DNA of 64,000 nt, taken from positions 124,001 through 188,000 of the forward strand of contig NZ_BBWR01000003.1 in the NCBI RefSeq assembly GCF_001463905.1. The letters run 5' to 3'. The DNA is from Aureimonas frigidaquae. Lineage in GTDB: Bacteria; Pseudomonadota; Alphaproteobacteria; Rhizobiales; Rhizobiaceae. Each line of letters begins with the position of its first letter. Position 1 is the stretch's first letter. The notes beneath the pieces were generated by a model that saw nothing but the letters and a program-made list of their open reading frames with translations, ran no database searches and had not been told where the DNA came from. This document shows, piece after piece, positions 20,849-28,564 of the stretch. A program made the translations under genes and the position numbers.

Positions 20849-22344
20849 TTGCGCTCACCTTTCATGCTCGGAATATGGCTGTCCAGCCCATCGGCCAGAA
20901 TGCGCAGGCGCCAGCGCACCACGATGGCCGTGGCGCGCGCATCGGCGAGCTGCACTTTGAGGTCCATCTGCTCACGGGCGGCGTTCATGACGTCGAGCCA
21001 GGTCTTGCGGCCGGCCACGAACTGACGATCCCAGGATTCACGCGTTTCGCCCGTGGAGCGGACGGCGCTCTCCAGGTTGCGGATGCGCGCATCGATCGTG
21101 GAGGCGACGGCGAGGTCCGTCGTCATCTGTTCGACGAGGGCGAGTTCACCGGAGCGGATCGACAGCTTGGCCGTGTCCCGGTCGTAGGCCGCGCCCTGAA
21201 TGTCGACCAGGTTCGACAGTCCGGCGCCGAGCTGGCTCTGAACGCCGACATAGACGCTGTCGATGGGCTCGTCCGTCTTGTAGTCGAGGCGGCCATACTG
21301 GCGCTGGGCCCGCAGGTAGATTTCCGGCGAAAGCGTGGACCGCGCCCGGGAGATTCCCTCGTCGGCGACGCGAACCTCCGCCGACAGGCGCCGCAGCAAC
21401 GGGCTGCGGGCGCGCGCCTGCTCGACGAGGCGCTGCGCGTCGGTGCTGGAAATCTGTGGTCCTGCGCTTTCCTGCTTGAGGTCGGCGGCCATGAGTGGGC
21501 CGCCGATATACTGGCTCAGCGCCGCGATCGCCGTCTGTTCGGACGTTTCCATCTGATTGATGGACACGTTAAGCTGATCGACGCGGCTCTGCAGGACGAG
21601 CATGTCGCTTTCGGCCGAAGCGCCGGCATCGATGCGGCGCTGAATCAGGCTTTCGAGATGCGCATAGAGCGACTGGCCCTCGATCATGGCCTGGCGCTTC
21701 AGGTAGGATGAGTACCATTGATTGTACTTATCCAGAATGCCGAGCGCCACGCCCTGCCGCTCGTGATCGAGATCCGCCTCTGCCACATCAACCGTGGCCT
21801 TGGCCCGCCGCAGGTTCGAGGTCAGGCGGCCGCCGGTCCAGAGCGGCTGCTGCACGCGCAGGATGGTGACGGCATCGTTGCCGCGCAGCAGCGGATCGTT
21901 CTGGGTGACGGGCCCCTCGACCGACACGCTGGGCGTGGCCAGGAACTGCAGCTTGGCGGATTTGACCTGGGTCTGGGCGCTCAGGATGCGGTTGCCGCGG
22001 ACCCGCAGGGTGGGGTTGCTTTCCATGGCGACGTCAATCAGTTCGACGATCCCGAAACGCTGCGCACCGTGGACCGCCTTGGCCGACCCCGTATAGGCGG
22101 CCGGCTGCATCTGCGCCGTGATCGCATGCGGGCCCGCCGATGTGGGGCCTTGTACCGGCTCAACCGTCGACCCGGCCTGTTCGCTCGGCTTTACGACGGA
22201 ACTCAGCGCCTGAAATGGCAGGCTTCCGCCAACGCCGGTGCAACCGCCAAGCAGCAGCAGCAGAAAGGCAACGGAGCCTATGCTCGAACCCTGGGTCATT
22301 AAAAACCGAACCGTGAAAACCACTGATCTTATGCGTAATAACAT
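20845..22344 (-). CDS. TolC-family outer membrane channel of type I secretion system
   Basis: A 499-residue outer-membrane efflux protein with two OEP repeats; helical segments such as IVELIDVAMESNPTLRVRGNRILSAQ and LGILDKYNQWYSSYLKRQAMI are typical of TolC trunks. Near the N-terminus VAFLLLLLGGC is a good lipobox, suggesting a lipoprotein. The start is uncertain: no clear ribosome site precedes the ATG at 22344 or the one at 22299, and I keep the longer form because it supplies the arginines expected before the signal helix. It leads the operon TolC-ABC-HlyD and is divergent from the MarR gene, which might regulate it. Confidence 0.9.
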   Translation of the reverse strand: MLLRIRSVVFTVRFLMTQGSSIGSVAFLLLLLGGCTGVGGSLPFQALSSVVKPSEQAGSTVEPVQGPTSAGPHAITAQMQPAAYTGSAKAVHGAQRFGIVELIDVAMESNPTLRVRGNRILSAQTQVKSAKLQFLATPSVSVEGPVTQNDPLLRGNDAVTILRVQQPLWTGGRLTSNLRRAKATVDVAEADLDHERQGVALGILDKYNQWYSSYLKRQAMIEGQSLYAHLESLIQRRIDAGASAESDMLVLQSRVDQLNVSINQMETSEQTAIAALSQYIGGPLMAADLKQESAGPQISSTDAQRLVEQARARSPLLRRLSAEVRVADEGISRARSTLSPEIYLRAQRQYGRLDYKTDEPIDSVYVGVQSQLGAGLSNLVDIQGAAYDRDTAKLSIRSGELALVEQMTTDLAVASTIDARIRNLESAVRSTGETRESWDRQFVAGRKTWLDVMNAAREQMDLKVQLADARATAIVVRWRLRILADGLDSHIPSMKGERN

Positions 22345-22501
22345 ATATAGGATAAGTTAAATACGGCATAATGGAGATGATGGCTATGGTTTCCGACAGG
22401 CGGTTGCCGCGACACGGTGCCGCCGCGTGTTCGACGGCGTTGACGGCACGGGTCCGGGGATAGCGGCCGGTGGTAGAGCGTGCAGGCCTTGACGCGTTAA
22501 A

Positions 22502-22511
22502 TTGATATCAA
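22502..22511. promoter_or_regulatory. Candidate MarR-type operator (palindrome TTGATATCAA)
   Basis: A perfect 10-base palindrome, TTGATATCAA, ends 3 bases before the ATG of the MarR gene and lies in the divergent intergenic region with the secretion operon. Many MarR proteins bind TTGnnnnCAA-type palindromes at their own promoters. Autoregulation is the natural inference; control of the export genes, about 160 bases away, is less certain. Confidence 0.4.
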
Positions 22512-22514
22512 CAT

Positions 22515-23015
22515 ATGGGAAGGATGTCCCGATCCGCTGCCGCCGCATCCCGCCTCGTTCCCTATGCCACCACGCTTGCCGTGCGGGACAGTTGCCTCTG
22601 TCTGCATGTCCAGCGCGCCGCGCGGGGCCTGGCCCGTACCTTCGATGCGGCATTGGCGCCGCTCGACCTGACGAATGGCCAGTTCTCGCTTCTCATGTCC
22701 CTGAACCGGCCGGAACCGCCAGGCATGGGCCCGGTCGCGGCCCTGCTCGCCATGGATCGAACGACGCTGACGGCCGCCCTCAAGCCGTTGCAGCGCCGCG
22801 GCCTGGTCGAGGTGACGGTCGATCCGCAGGACCGGCGGGGTCGGCTTCTCGTTTTGACGCAGGATGGCCTCGCCCTTCTGGCGCAGGCGGCGCCCGTATG
22901 GGAGCGCGCGCATGCGAGCCTTGCGGCGGAGATCGGCCCGGCCGAGATGGAGATGCTGCGCTCGCTCCTCAACCGGCTGCCGGGCGGCAGCGCCGCAGGA
23001 GGTAGGAATCCATGA
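22515..23015 (+). CDS. MarR-family transcriptional regulator
   Basis: A 166-residue winged-helix regulator. The core LTNGQFSLLMSLNRP...GPVAALLAMDRTTLTAALKPLQRRGLVEVTVDPQDRRGRLLVLTQDG is a full MarR DNA-binding domain with the D-x-R-G-R wing. A cysteine pair (DSCLCLHVQRA, residues about 27-29) precedes it and could sense thiol stress, as in OhrR-like regulators, but this is inference. No good Shine-Dalgarno is seen before either in-frame ATG (22515 or 22524). The 3' end overlaps the convergent cobF by 47 bases. Confidence 0.88.
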   Translation: MGRMSRSAAAASRLVPYATTLAVRDSCLCLHVQRAARGLARTFDAALAPLDLTNGQFSLLMSLNRPEPPGMGPVAALLAMDRTTLTAALKPLQRRGLVEVTVDPQDRRGRLLVLTQDGLALLAQAAPVWERAHASLAAEIGPAEMEMLRSLLNRLPGGSAAGGRNP

Positions 23016-23736
23016 TCCAGCCGTGCTGCCGGCGGGCATCCGCCCGATAAACTGCGATGGCCTGCGCCAGCCCGTCCAGCGGCCCGGCCAGGAGCTTTTC
23101 CTGCGCCATGCCGAGATAGGCTCCGTAAAAAATCTCCAGATCCCGCCCGACGAGCCGGGTCAGCGCGTCGCCACCGTCCAGCATGGCCACGACCGTGCCG
23201 GCCGATTCCCAGTCCATCGCGTCCAGGCGCCGCGCCGGGGTGATCGTCACCGGATCGCCGACGAGGTTGAGCGGAATGCGATGGCGCGCGGCGAGCGCCT
23301 GCACGCTGGAAATGCCGGGAATGACATCATAGGTCAGGTCGGGGCGCTCGGCACCCAGTGCGTCGATGATGCGGATCGTGGAATCGTAGAGGGCCGGATC
23401 CCCCCAGACGAGGATGGCTGCGTGCTCGCCGGGGGCAAGCTCCGTATCGATCAATTGCCCGGTCAGGATGGTCTTGCGCCGGTTCAGATCCGCCACGATG
23501 CCTTCATAGCCCGGCCCGCGGCTGGACCAGGCGGGGCTTTCGCCCTGGACGAGCCGGTAAGGCGAATCGCCACGGTGGCGTCGGATCATGTCGTGCCGCA
23601 GGCTCGAGAGTTGCGCCTTGTCCTGGCCCTTGTCGAACAGAAAGAACACATCGCTCCGCGCAATCGCAGCCACGGCCTGGAGGGTCAGATGGTCCGGATG
23701 GCCGGCGCCGATGCCGACGATATGAATGTGGCGCAT
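22969..23736 (-). CDS. cobF: Precorrin-6A synthase (deacetylating)
   Basis: A 255-residue SAM-dependent methyltransferase of the aerobic cobalamin pathway. CobF methylates precorrin-5 at C-1 with loss of acetate. The start MRHIHIVGIGAGHPDHLTLQAVAAI is the TP_methylase nucleotide-binding region; LVWGDPALYDSTIRI and VIPGISSVQALAARHRIPLN are further family motifs, and DWESAGTVVAMLDG is typical for CobF. The ATG at 23736 has GAAGGATCATC before it. It stands alone: no other cob gene and no recognisable cobalamin riboswitch lies beside it. It is divergent from the cardiolipin synthase gene and overlaps the MarR gene tail-to-tail. Confidence 0.93.
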   Translation of the reverse strand: MRHIHIVGIGAGHPDHLTLQAVAAIARSDVFFLFDKGQDKAQLSSLRHDMIRRHRGDSPYRLVQGESPAWSSRGPGYEGIVADLNRRKTILTGQLIDTELAPGEHAAILVWGDPALYDSTIRIIDALGAERPDLTYDVIPGISSVQALAARHRIPLNLVGDPVTITPARRLDAMDWESAGTVVAMLDGGDALTRLVGRDLEIFYGAYLGMAQEKLLAGPLDGLAQAIAVYRADARRQHGWIMDSYLLRRCRPAAG

Positions 23737-23850
23737 GATGATCCTTCGTTGCGACGCGACCTGGAAGGATAATGTTCCAGGCCCAAGCTGGACAAGCCGT
23801 TCGCGGCCGTCCAACGTCGCTCGCGGTCAGGCAATGGAGGGTATACGGGG

Positions 23851-25269
23851 GTGGACTTCAGCTTTCTGGCAGGTCTCGGCACCGTGTATCTGGCAGCGGA
23901 ATGGCTGGTGCGGCTCGTCATGCTGGCGGTGGCGCCTCTGCGCCGCACGCCGGACGCCGCCCGCAGCTGGCTCCTGCTCCTGTTCTTTCTGCCCATTCCC
24001 GGGCTGATCCTGTTCTTGGCCATCGGCACACCGCGTTTTCCACCCTGGCGTGCGGCGCGCTTCGCCGCCTTCGCCCCGGTGAGTGACAGGCTCGTCGACC
24101 AGCTCCATCCGATCCGCGCCAACGCCATGGACCGTCGGGAGGCCGAACTGGCCAGCCTTGCCGAACGCGTCGGCGCCTATCCGCCCGTGGGCGGCAACCG
24201 GATCGAATGGCTGGCCGATTACGACGCGGTGGTCAATCGGCTCGTGGCCGATATCGATGGCGCACGCCAGTCCGTCCATATCCTCGTCTACATCTTTGCC
24301 GACGATGCGGCGGGGCAGAAGATCATCGCGGCGCTGACGGCCGCGGCCCGGCGCGGCGTTCAGACCCGTGTCCTCATCGATGCCCTGGGCTCCCGGCGCT
24401 GGATGAAGGGAACACTGGCGAAGCTGCGGGCGGGCGGCGTCGACGCGCGCGAGGCGCTGCCCCTGCGCTTCATCCGCGGCCACACGCGCAGCGATATGCG
24501 CAATCACCGCAAGCTCTACATCGTGGATGGGCGGATCGGCTATGGCGGCTCGCAGAACATCGTCGCCAAGGATTTCCGCCCCGGGGTCGTCAACCGCGAA
24601 TTGGTGATCCGCATGGAGGGGCCGGCGGTGGCGCAGATGGCATCGATCTTCCAGTCCGACTGGTATCTGGAAACGCTCGATCTCCTGCCCGATCCCGACA
24701 TTGTGGAACCGATCGAGGGCGGCGTCGTCGCGCAGCTTCTGCCATCCGGCGCCGATTATCCGATCGAAGGCTTCGAAACCCTCCTCGTCTCACAGATCAG
24801 CGCTGCCCGCTCGCGGGTTATCATCACCACGCCCTACCTCATTCCCGACGCGGCCTTGATGAATGCGCTGCGCACGGCGGTCCTGCGCGGGGTCGAGGTG
24901 CATCTCATAGTGTCGCTAATTGCCGACCAGCTTCTGGTGGCGCTGGCGCAACGCTCCTACTATGCCGAACTCCTGCGGATCGGCGTGGAGATCCACCGCT
25001 ACCGGACCTATCTCCTGCATGCCAAGCACGTCACCATCGACGGGCGGGTGGCGATCGTCGGCTCCAGCAACGTGGACATCCGGTCCTTCCAGCTCAATGC
25101 GGAAGTGAGCGTGCTTCTGTTCGACCGGGTGGAGGTCGCGAAGCTGGAGGCTATCCAGGACGGCACCATGGCGGCGTCCGAACGGGTCGACCCCAAGGAA
25201 TGGGCCAGCCGCCCCGCGCATCGCAAACTCGTCGAGAACTGGGCGCGGCTGATCAGCCCGCTCCTGTAG
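23851..25269 (+). CDS. cls: Cardiolipin synthase (phospholipase D family)
   Basis: A 472-residue ClsA-type enzyme that joins two phosphatidylglycerol molecules into cardiolipin at the inner membrane. Two N-terminal membrane segments (residues about 8-28 and 42-60) anchor it. The two HKD motifs are intact: H219-x-K221-x4-D226 (HRKLYIVDGRIGYGGSQN) and H390-x-K392-x4-D397 (HAKHVTIDGRVAIVGSSN). Translation begins at GTG (23851), preceded by GGAGGGTATACGGGG. It is a stand-alone gene, convergent with the cellulose operon (5-base gap). Confidence 0.95.
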   Translation: MDFSFLAGLGTVYLAAEWLVRLVMLAVAPLRRTPDAARSWLLLLFFLPIPGLILFLAIGTPRFPPWRAARFAAFAPVSDRLVDQLHPIRANAMDRREAELASLAERVGAYPPVGGNRIEWLADYDAVVNRLVADIDGARQSVHILVYIFADDAAGQKIIAALTAAARRGVQTRVLIDALGSRRWMKGTLAKLRAGGVDAREALPLRFIRGHTRSDMRNHRKLYIVDGRIGYGGSQNIVAKDFRPGVVNRELVIRMEGPAVAQMASIFQSDWYLETLDLLPDPDIVEPIEGGVVAQLLPSGADYPIEGFETLLVSQISAARSRVIITTPYLIPDAALMNALRTAVLRGVEVHLIVSLIADQLLVALAQRSYYAELLRIGVEIHRYRTYLLHAKHVTIDGRVAIVGSSNVDIRSFQLNAEVSVLLFDRVEVAKLEAIQDGTMAASERVDPKEWASRPAHRKLVENWARLISPLL

Positions 25270-25274
25270 GACGG

Positions 25275-27512
25275 TCAGCGCTTCGTCGGCTGGATGGCCT
25301 CGCGGACGGCGGCGAGGCCACGGATTCCTTCGCGGTTGCCGGTGGCCGCCACGGCCTTGAAGACCCGCTCGGCATCGCGGTAGCGGCGCAGCTGCATATA
25401 GGCATAGCCGCGCAGGACCATGAGATCGAGCTGTTCTGGAACGATCCGGGCCCGCTGGTCCAGCGTCATCAGCGTTTCGACGGGACGCCCGGCATCGAAG
25501 GTGCTCGTGGCGCGCTGCGACAGGATGGCGCCCTCGAGCTCGATCCGGCGGGCGCGCGGCTGCTGTGCGATCGTGGCCGCGACGGCCGCCTTGTCGGTCA
25601 GCTGCGCGCGCAGATAGGCGAGGGACAGGCCGTAGGCGGCATCCTGCCGCAATCCGGCACTGGTGGTCGCGAGCGCACGGTCGAAGAGCGGCGCGGCTTC
25701 CATGGGGCGGTTCGCCTCCATCAGGCACCAGGCGCGGTTCAGCGCCGCCTGTGGCGCCAGGGTCTGCGGCGGTATGGCATCGCGGCAGCCGCGCACCGAG
25801 GCGCCGCCGCCGGAGGCAGCCTGGCGCTGCGCGGGCGGCGCGGCGCGCGCAGGCGGTTGGGTGGCCACCGGGGCAGGGGCCATTACGGGGGCAGGCGCCA
25901 TGGCCTGCGGCTGCATGGTCGCCTGTGGCTCGGCATAGGCCATGGGCGCGACGGGCGCAGCCTGCTGCGTTCCGGCCTGCGCGCCGGCTGGCGCAAGCGT
26001 GCCCTGGACGGGCGCCATGGGCTGCATTGCCATCGTGGCGGGAGTGGACGGCAGCGCCGCGGATGCCTGCGGCGTGGCGCCGCGCCAGTCGCGTCCGATA
26101 TTGGCGATCCGTTCGGACCGGCCGGCCCAGGCCTCTTGGATCGCGCGCAAGCCGGCGGCATCGCCGAGCCGCTGCCGGGTCAGGGCCAGGCCGAAGGCGG
26201 CCAGCTCGCTGTCCGCCCGCCAGTTCAGGCTCGTGGCGAACCATTGGCCAGCCGTCGGAAACTGGTTCAGCGCATAGGAGTACCAGCCCAGTTGCTCGGC
26301 CGTCGCGGCATCCCGCGCGTTGGCGACTTCCTGCACGATGAGCGACAGGACGTCCGCCGGCAGCGACACCGGCGGCTCTGCGGCCAAAAGGTTGGCTGCG
26401 GCGGCCAGATAGACGGAGCGCGACTCGGTCGATTCGGAGCTGAAGGGCCGCATCGTGGCTTCCGCGGCGGTAAAGTCGCGAAGGCCGATCTGAGCCAGGG
26501 CAAGCCCGCGCGCGGCTTCGGCCGTGTTGTCGCGCTGGGCGGCGCGGGTGAACCAGTCCCGGGCGTCGGTATAGTCCTGGCGCTGGACGTAGTACCAGCC
26601 GAGCAGCAAAGCATCGGCGGCCGAATCATTGTCCTGCGCCGTGGTCCGCAGAAGGGTGAGCTGCTCCGGCGGAACGGTCATCTTCGGGTCCGCACCGCCG
26701 TCGGCCACGGCCTGGCGGGCAATGTCCACGCGGATCGACTGGAACTCTCCCTGTCCACTCGCATCCTTGCGCTCGAGAGAAAGGAGCTGTTGCAGATCTT
26801 CGCGCGGCAGGAGCGGCAGAGCCATCTGCACCGTCGCCAGCCGCTCATTGGCATTGTCGCACGTGCTCAGGATGTAGCGGTAGGCATCGGTCGCCCGGGC
26901 CGGCCGGTCGGTTTCGGCAAAAGCCCTGGCCACCCGCCACAAGACGTCGACGTCGCTGCAGGTCAAAAGGCTCGGATTTTCGGCGCCGAGCCGGATGACG
27001 GTTTCGTTCTGCTTGAGGTCCGAGGCATTGATGAGCTGCTGGCGCGCTTCCGCCAGGGCCAGGCGGTCCAGCAAATCCTGCGGCACCTGCCAGGCCGGCT
27101 CGCGGTTGCGCCGCTCGGCGATGGCCTCGCGGACCTGGGCGTACTGCCCCTGCGCATAGAGCTGCCACATGCGGTCGAGTTCGGTATCGCCCACATCGGC
27201 GACGGCCAGCGGGTCGGCCGGCGGCGTCCAGTTGGGATAGAGCGCCCGCAAACGGGCGATCTCCGCCTCCAGCCGTCGCGTATCCCCCTGCCGGGCGAAG
27301 TAACGCAGCGCGGTCTCGTCTACCTCCGGTACGCTGTCGGCAGCAGGCTGCGCAGCCGCCGGTGCCGGAGTGCCCTGGCCGGCCGGCGCATCCGCCTGTG
27401 CGTAGAGCCGGGCCTGGCCGGATACGGGCTGCGCGGAGCCGGTGAAAGGGCCGGCAAGGCCAAGTGCGGTCACGAGCCCGGCGCCGAGCCCGAAAATGGC
27501 CAACTGGTTCAT
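25275..27512 (-). CDS. TPR-repeat protein of cellulose operon
   Basis: A 745-residue exported protein: an N-terminal signal segment (MNQLAIFGLGAGLVTALGLAG), then many helical TPR-like repeats (for example ADALLLGWYYVQRQDYTDARDWFTRAAQ and AALNRAWCLMEANRPMEAAPLFDRAL), interrupted at about 510-600 by a linker rich in Ala, Pro, Gln and Met. It ends without a beta-barrel, so it is not a full BcsC; it may be the periplasmic TPR scaffold used by rhizobia (CelD/E-like position). Its ATG overlaps the bcsZ stop (ATGA), and it is the last gene of the operon. The function within cellulose export is inferred from position only. Confidence 0.8.
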   Translation of the reverse strand: MNQLAIFGLGAGLVTALGLAGPFTGSAQPVSGQARLYAQADAPAGQGTPAPAAAQPAADSVPEVDETALRYFARQGDTRRLEAEIARLRALYPNWTPPADPLAVADVGDTELDRMWQLYAQGQYAQVREAIAERRNREPAWQVPQDLLDRLALAEARQQLINASDLKQNETVIRLGAENPSLLTCSDVDVLWRVARAFAETDRPARATDAYRYILSTCDNANERLATVQMALPLLPREDLQQLLSLERKDASGQGEFQSIRVDIARQAVADGGADPKMTVPPEQLTLLRTTAQDNDSAADALLLGWYYVQRQDYTDARDWFTRAAQRDNTAEAARGLALAQIGLRDFTAAEATMRPFSSESTESRSVYLAAAANLLAAEPPVSLPADVLSLIVQEVANARDAATAEQLGWYSYALNQFPTAGQWFATSLNWRADSELAAFGLALTRQRLGDAAGLRAIQEAWAGRSERIANIGRDWRGATPQASAALPSTPATMAMQPMAPVQGTLAPAGAQAGTQQAAPVAPMAYAEPQATMQPQAMAPAPVMAPAPVATQPPARAAPPAQRQAASGGGASVRGCRDAIPPQTLAPQAALNRAWCLMEANRPMEAAPLFDRALATTSAGLRQDAAYGLSLAYLRAQLTDKAAVAATIAQQPRARRIELEGAILSQRATSTFDAGRPVETLMTLDQRARIVPEQLDLMVLRGYAYMQLRRYRDAERVFKAVAATGNREGIRGLAAVREAIQPTKR

Positions 27513-28564
27513 GACAGGCACTCCGGATGATGCTCCGCCGCATAGGACAGACCCAGGAGGTGCAGGGTCGAAGGGTAATAGAGCGTCGGTGTGAACTGGC
27601 GCAGATCCTCGCCGATCTTTGTGCCGTCCCGCGCGCAGGCGGCGAGAGCCGGAATGATGCGGTATCCCGGATCCGTCAGCCGCTCGCTGACCGCGCCCGA
27701 CTCAAGATCGACCAGCGTCACCGCGTTGCCGTCCGGATCCATCGCCTTGGCGAGGCGCTCGATCAGCTCCGGCGCGTCGATCTGGCCACGCACGAGATAG
27801 AGCGGAATGCGCAGCGCATTGTAGCCGAACTCATCCTTAAAGCCTTCCGCAGGGCGCGGCACCGTGCGGATGGACAACCATTCGGGGGGCAGGTTGCGCC
27901 CGTCCGTCAAGGACTGCTCGATCAGGGCCACGCCGTTCTGCGAGACAGCGTCCCAGTCGATCGACGGGGCGAGGTCGGCCAGCACGGGGAAGGCCTCGAA
28001 GACCCAGTAGGACAGGTTGACGACGGGCCCGTCCGGGCGCGCCTGTGCATCATATCCATCGGCGCCGGGCATGATGACCGGAGCGCCATTATGCTGGCGC
28101 ACGACCGTATCGCCGATCGCCTTGGCCAGGCCCGCGCCGGCGTTCAGGAGGTCGGGCCGGTTCCAGCCGCGGCCGGCCAGGCCCAGCGCATAGGCGATCA
28201 GGATATCGCCGTCGGTGGCATTGTTCGGATCGGTGATGCGCGGTGTCGATTGCGGATCCCAGCGCCACATGACGAGCCCGTCGTCGCGCAGCATCATTTC
28301 CGTTCGGGTGAAGGACCAGATCCGTTCGAAATCACCCCGGTTGTCGGCCAGATAGGCCAGGATCATCCCGTAGCCCTGGCCCTCGCTGTGGCTGATGCGG
28401 CCATTGGCGGTGTCCACGACGCGGCCGTTGGGCTCCACGAAGGCATTGCGGAAGGCCGTCCAGTCGTCGGCTTCGATCGCTGCGGCGAGCGCCGGACCAG
28501 AACACAGGGCCATGAGGGGGGCCATAAGGGCAAGGCTCGATAGGGTGCGGGCAAGACGGCGCAT
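27509..28564 (-). CDS. bcsZ: Cellulase of cellulose synthase operon (glycoside hydrolase family 8)
   Basis: A 351-residue GH8 endoglucanase with a signal peptide (ALMAPLMALCSGPALAA). The proton-donor motif SHSEGQGYGM (E61) and the ATDGD motif (D118, D120) are clear, plus LSYWVFEAFPVL and a C-terminal YYPSTLHLLGL. At the place where E. coli BcsZ has the general-base aspartate (YDAIR) this protein reads YNALR (N249), as reported for the GH-8c subgroup. BcsZ-type cellulases trim nascent glucan in the periplasm. Its start overlaps the bcsB stop by one base (TGATG) and its stop overlaps the TPR gene. Confidence 0.93.
   Translation of the reverse strand: MRRLARTLSSLALMAPLMALCSGPALAAAIEADDWTAFRNAFVEPNGRVVDTANGRISHSEGQGYGMILAYLADNRGDFERIWSFTRTEMMLRDDGLVMWRWDPQSTPRITDPNNATDGDILIAYALGLAGRGWNRPDLLNAGAGLAKAIGDTVVRQHNGAPVIMPGADGYDAQARPDGPVVNLSYWVFEAFPVLADLAPSIDWDAVSQNGVALIEQSLTDGRNLPPEWLSIRTVPRPAEGFKDEFGYNALRIPLYLVRGQIDAPELIERLAKAMDPDGNAVTLVDLESGAVSERLTDPGYRIIPALAACARDGTKIGEDLRQFTPTLYYPSTLHLLGLSYAAEHHPECLS

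Noticed and set aside
23737-23850. Cobalamin riboswitch before cobF
   Set aside because: The 114-base spacer shared with the divergent cls gene is too short for the switch, and I see no B12-box-like sequence.
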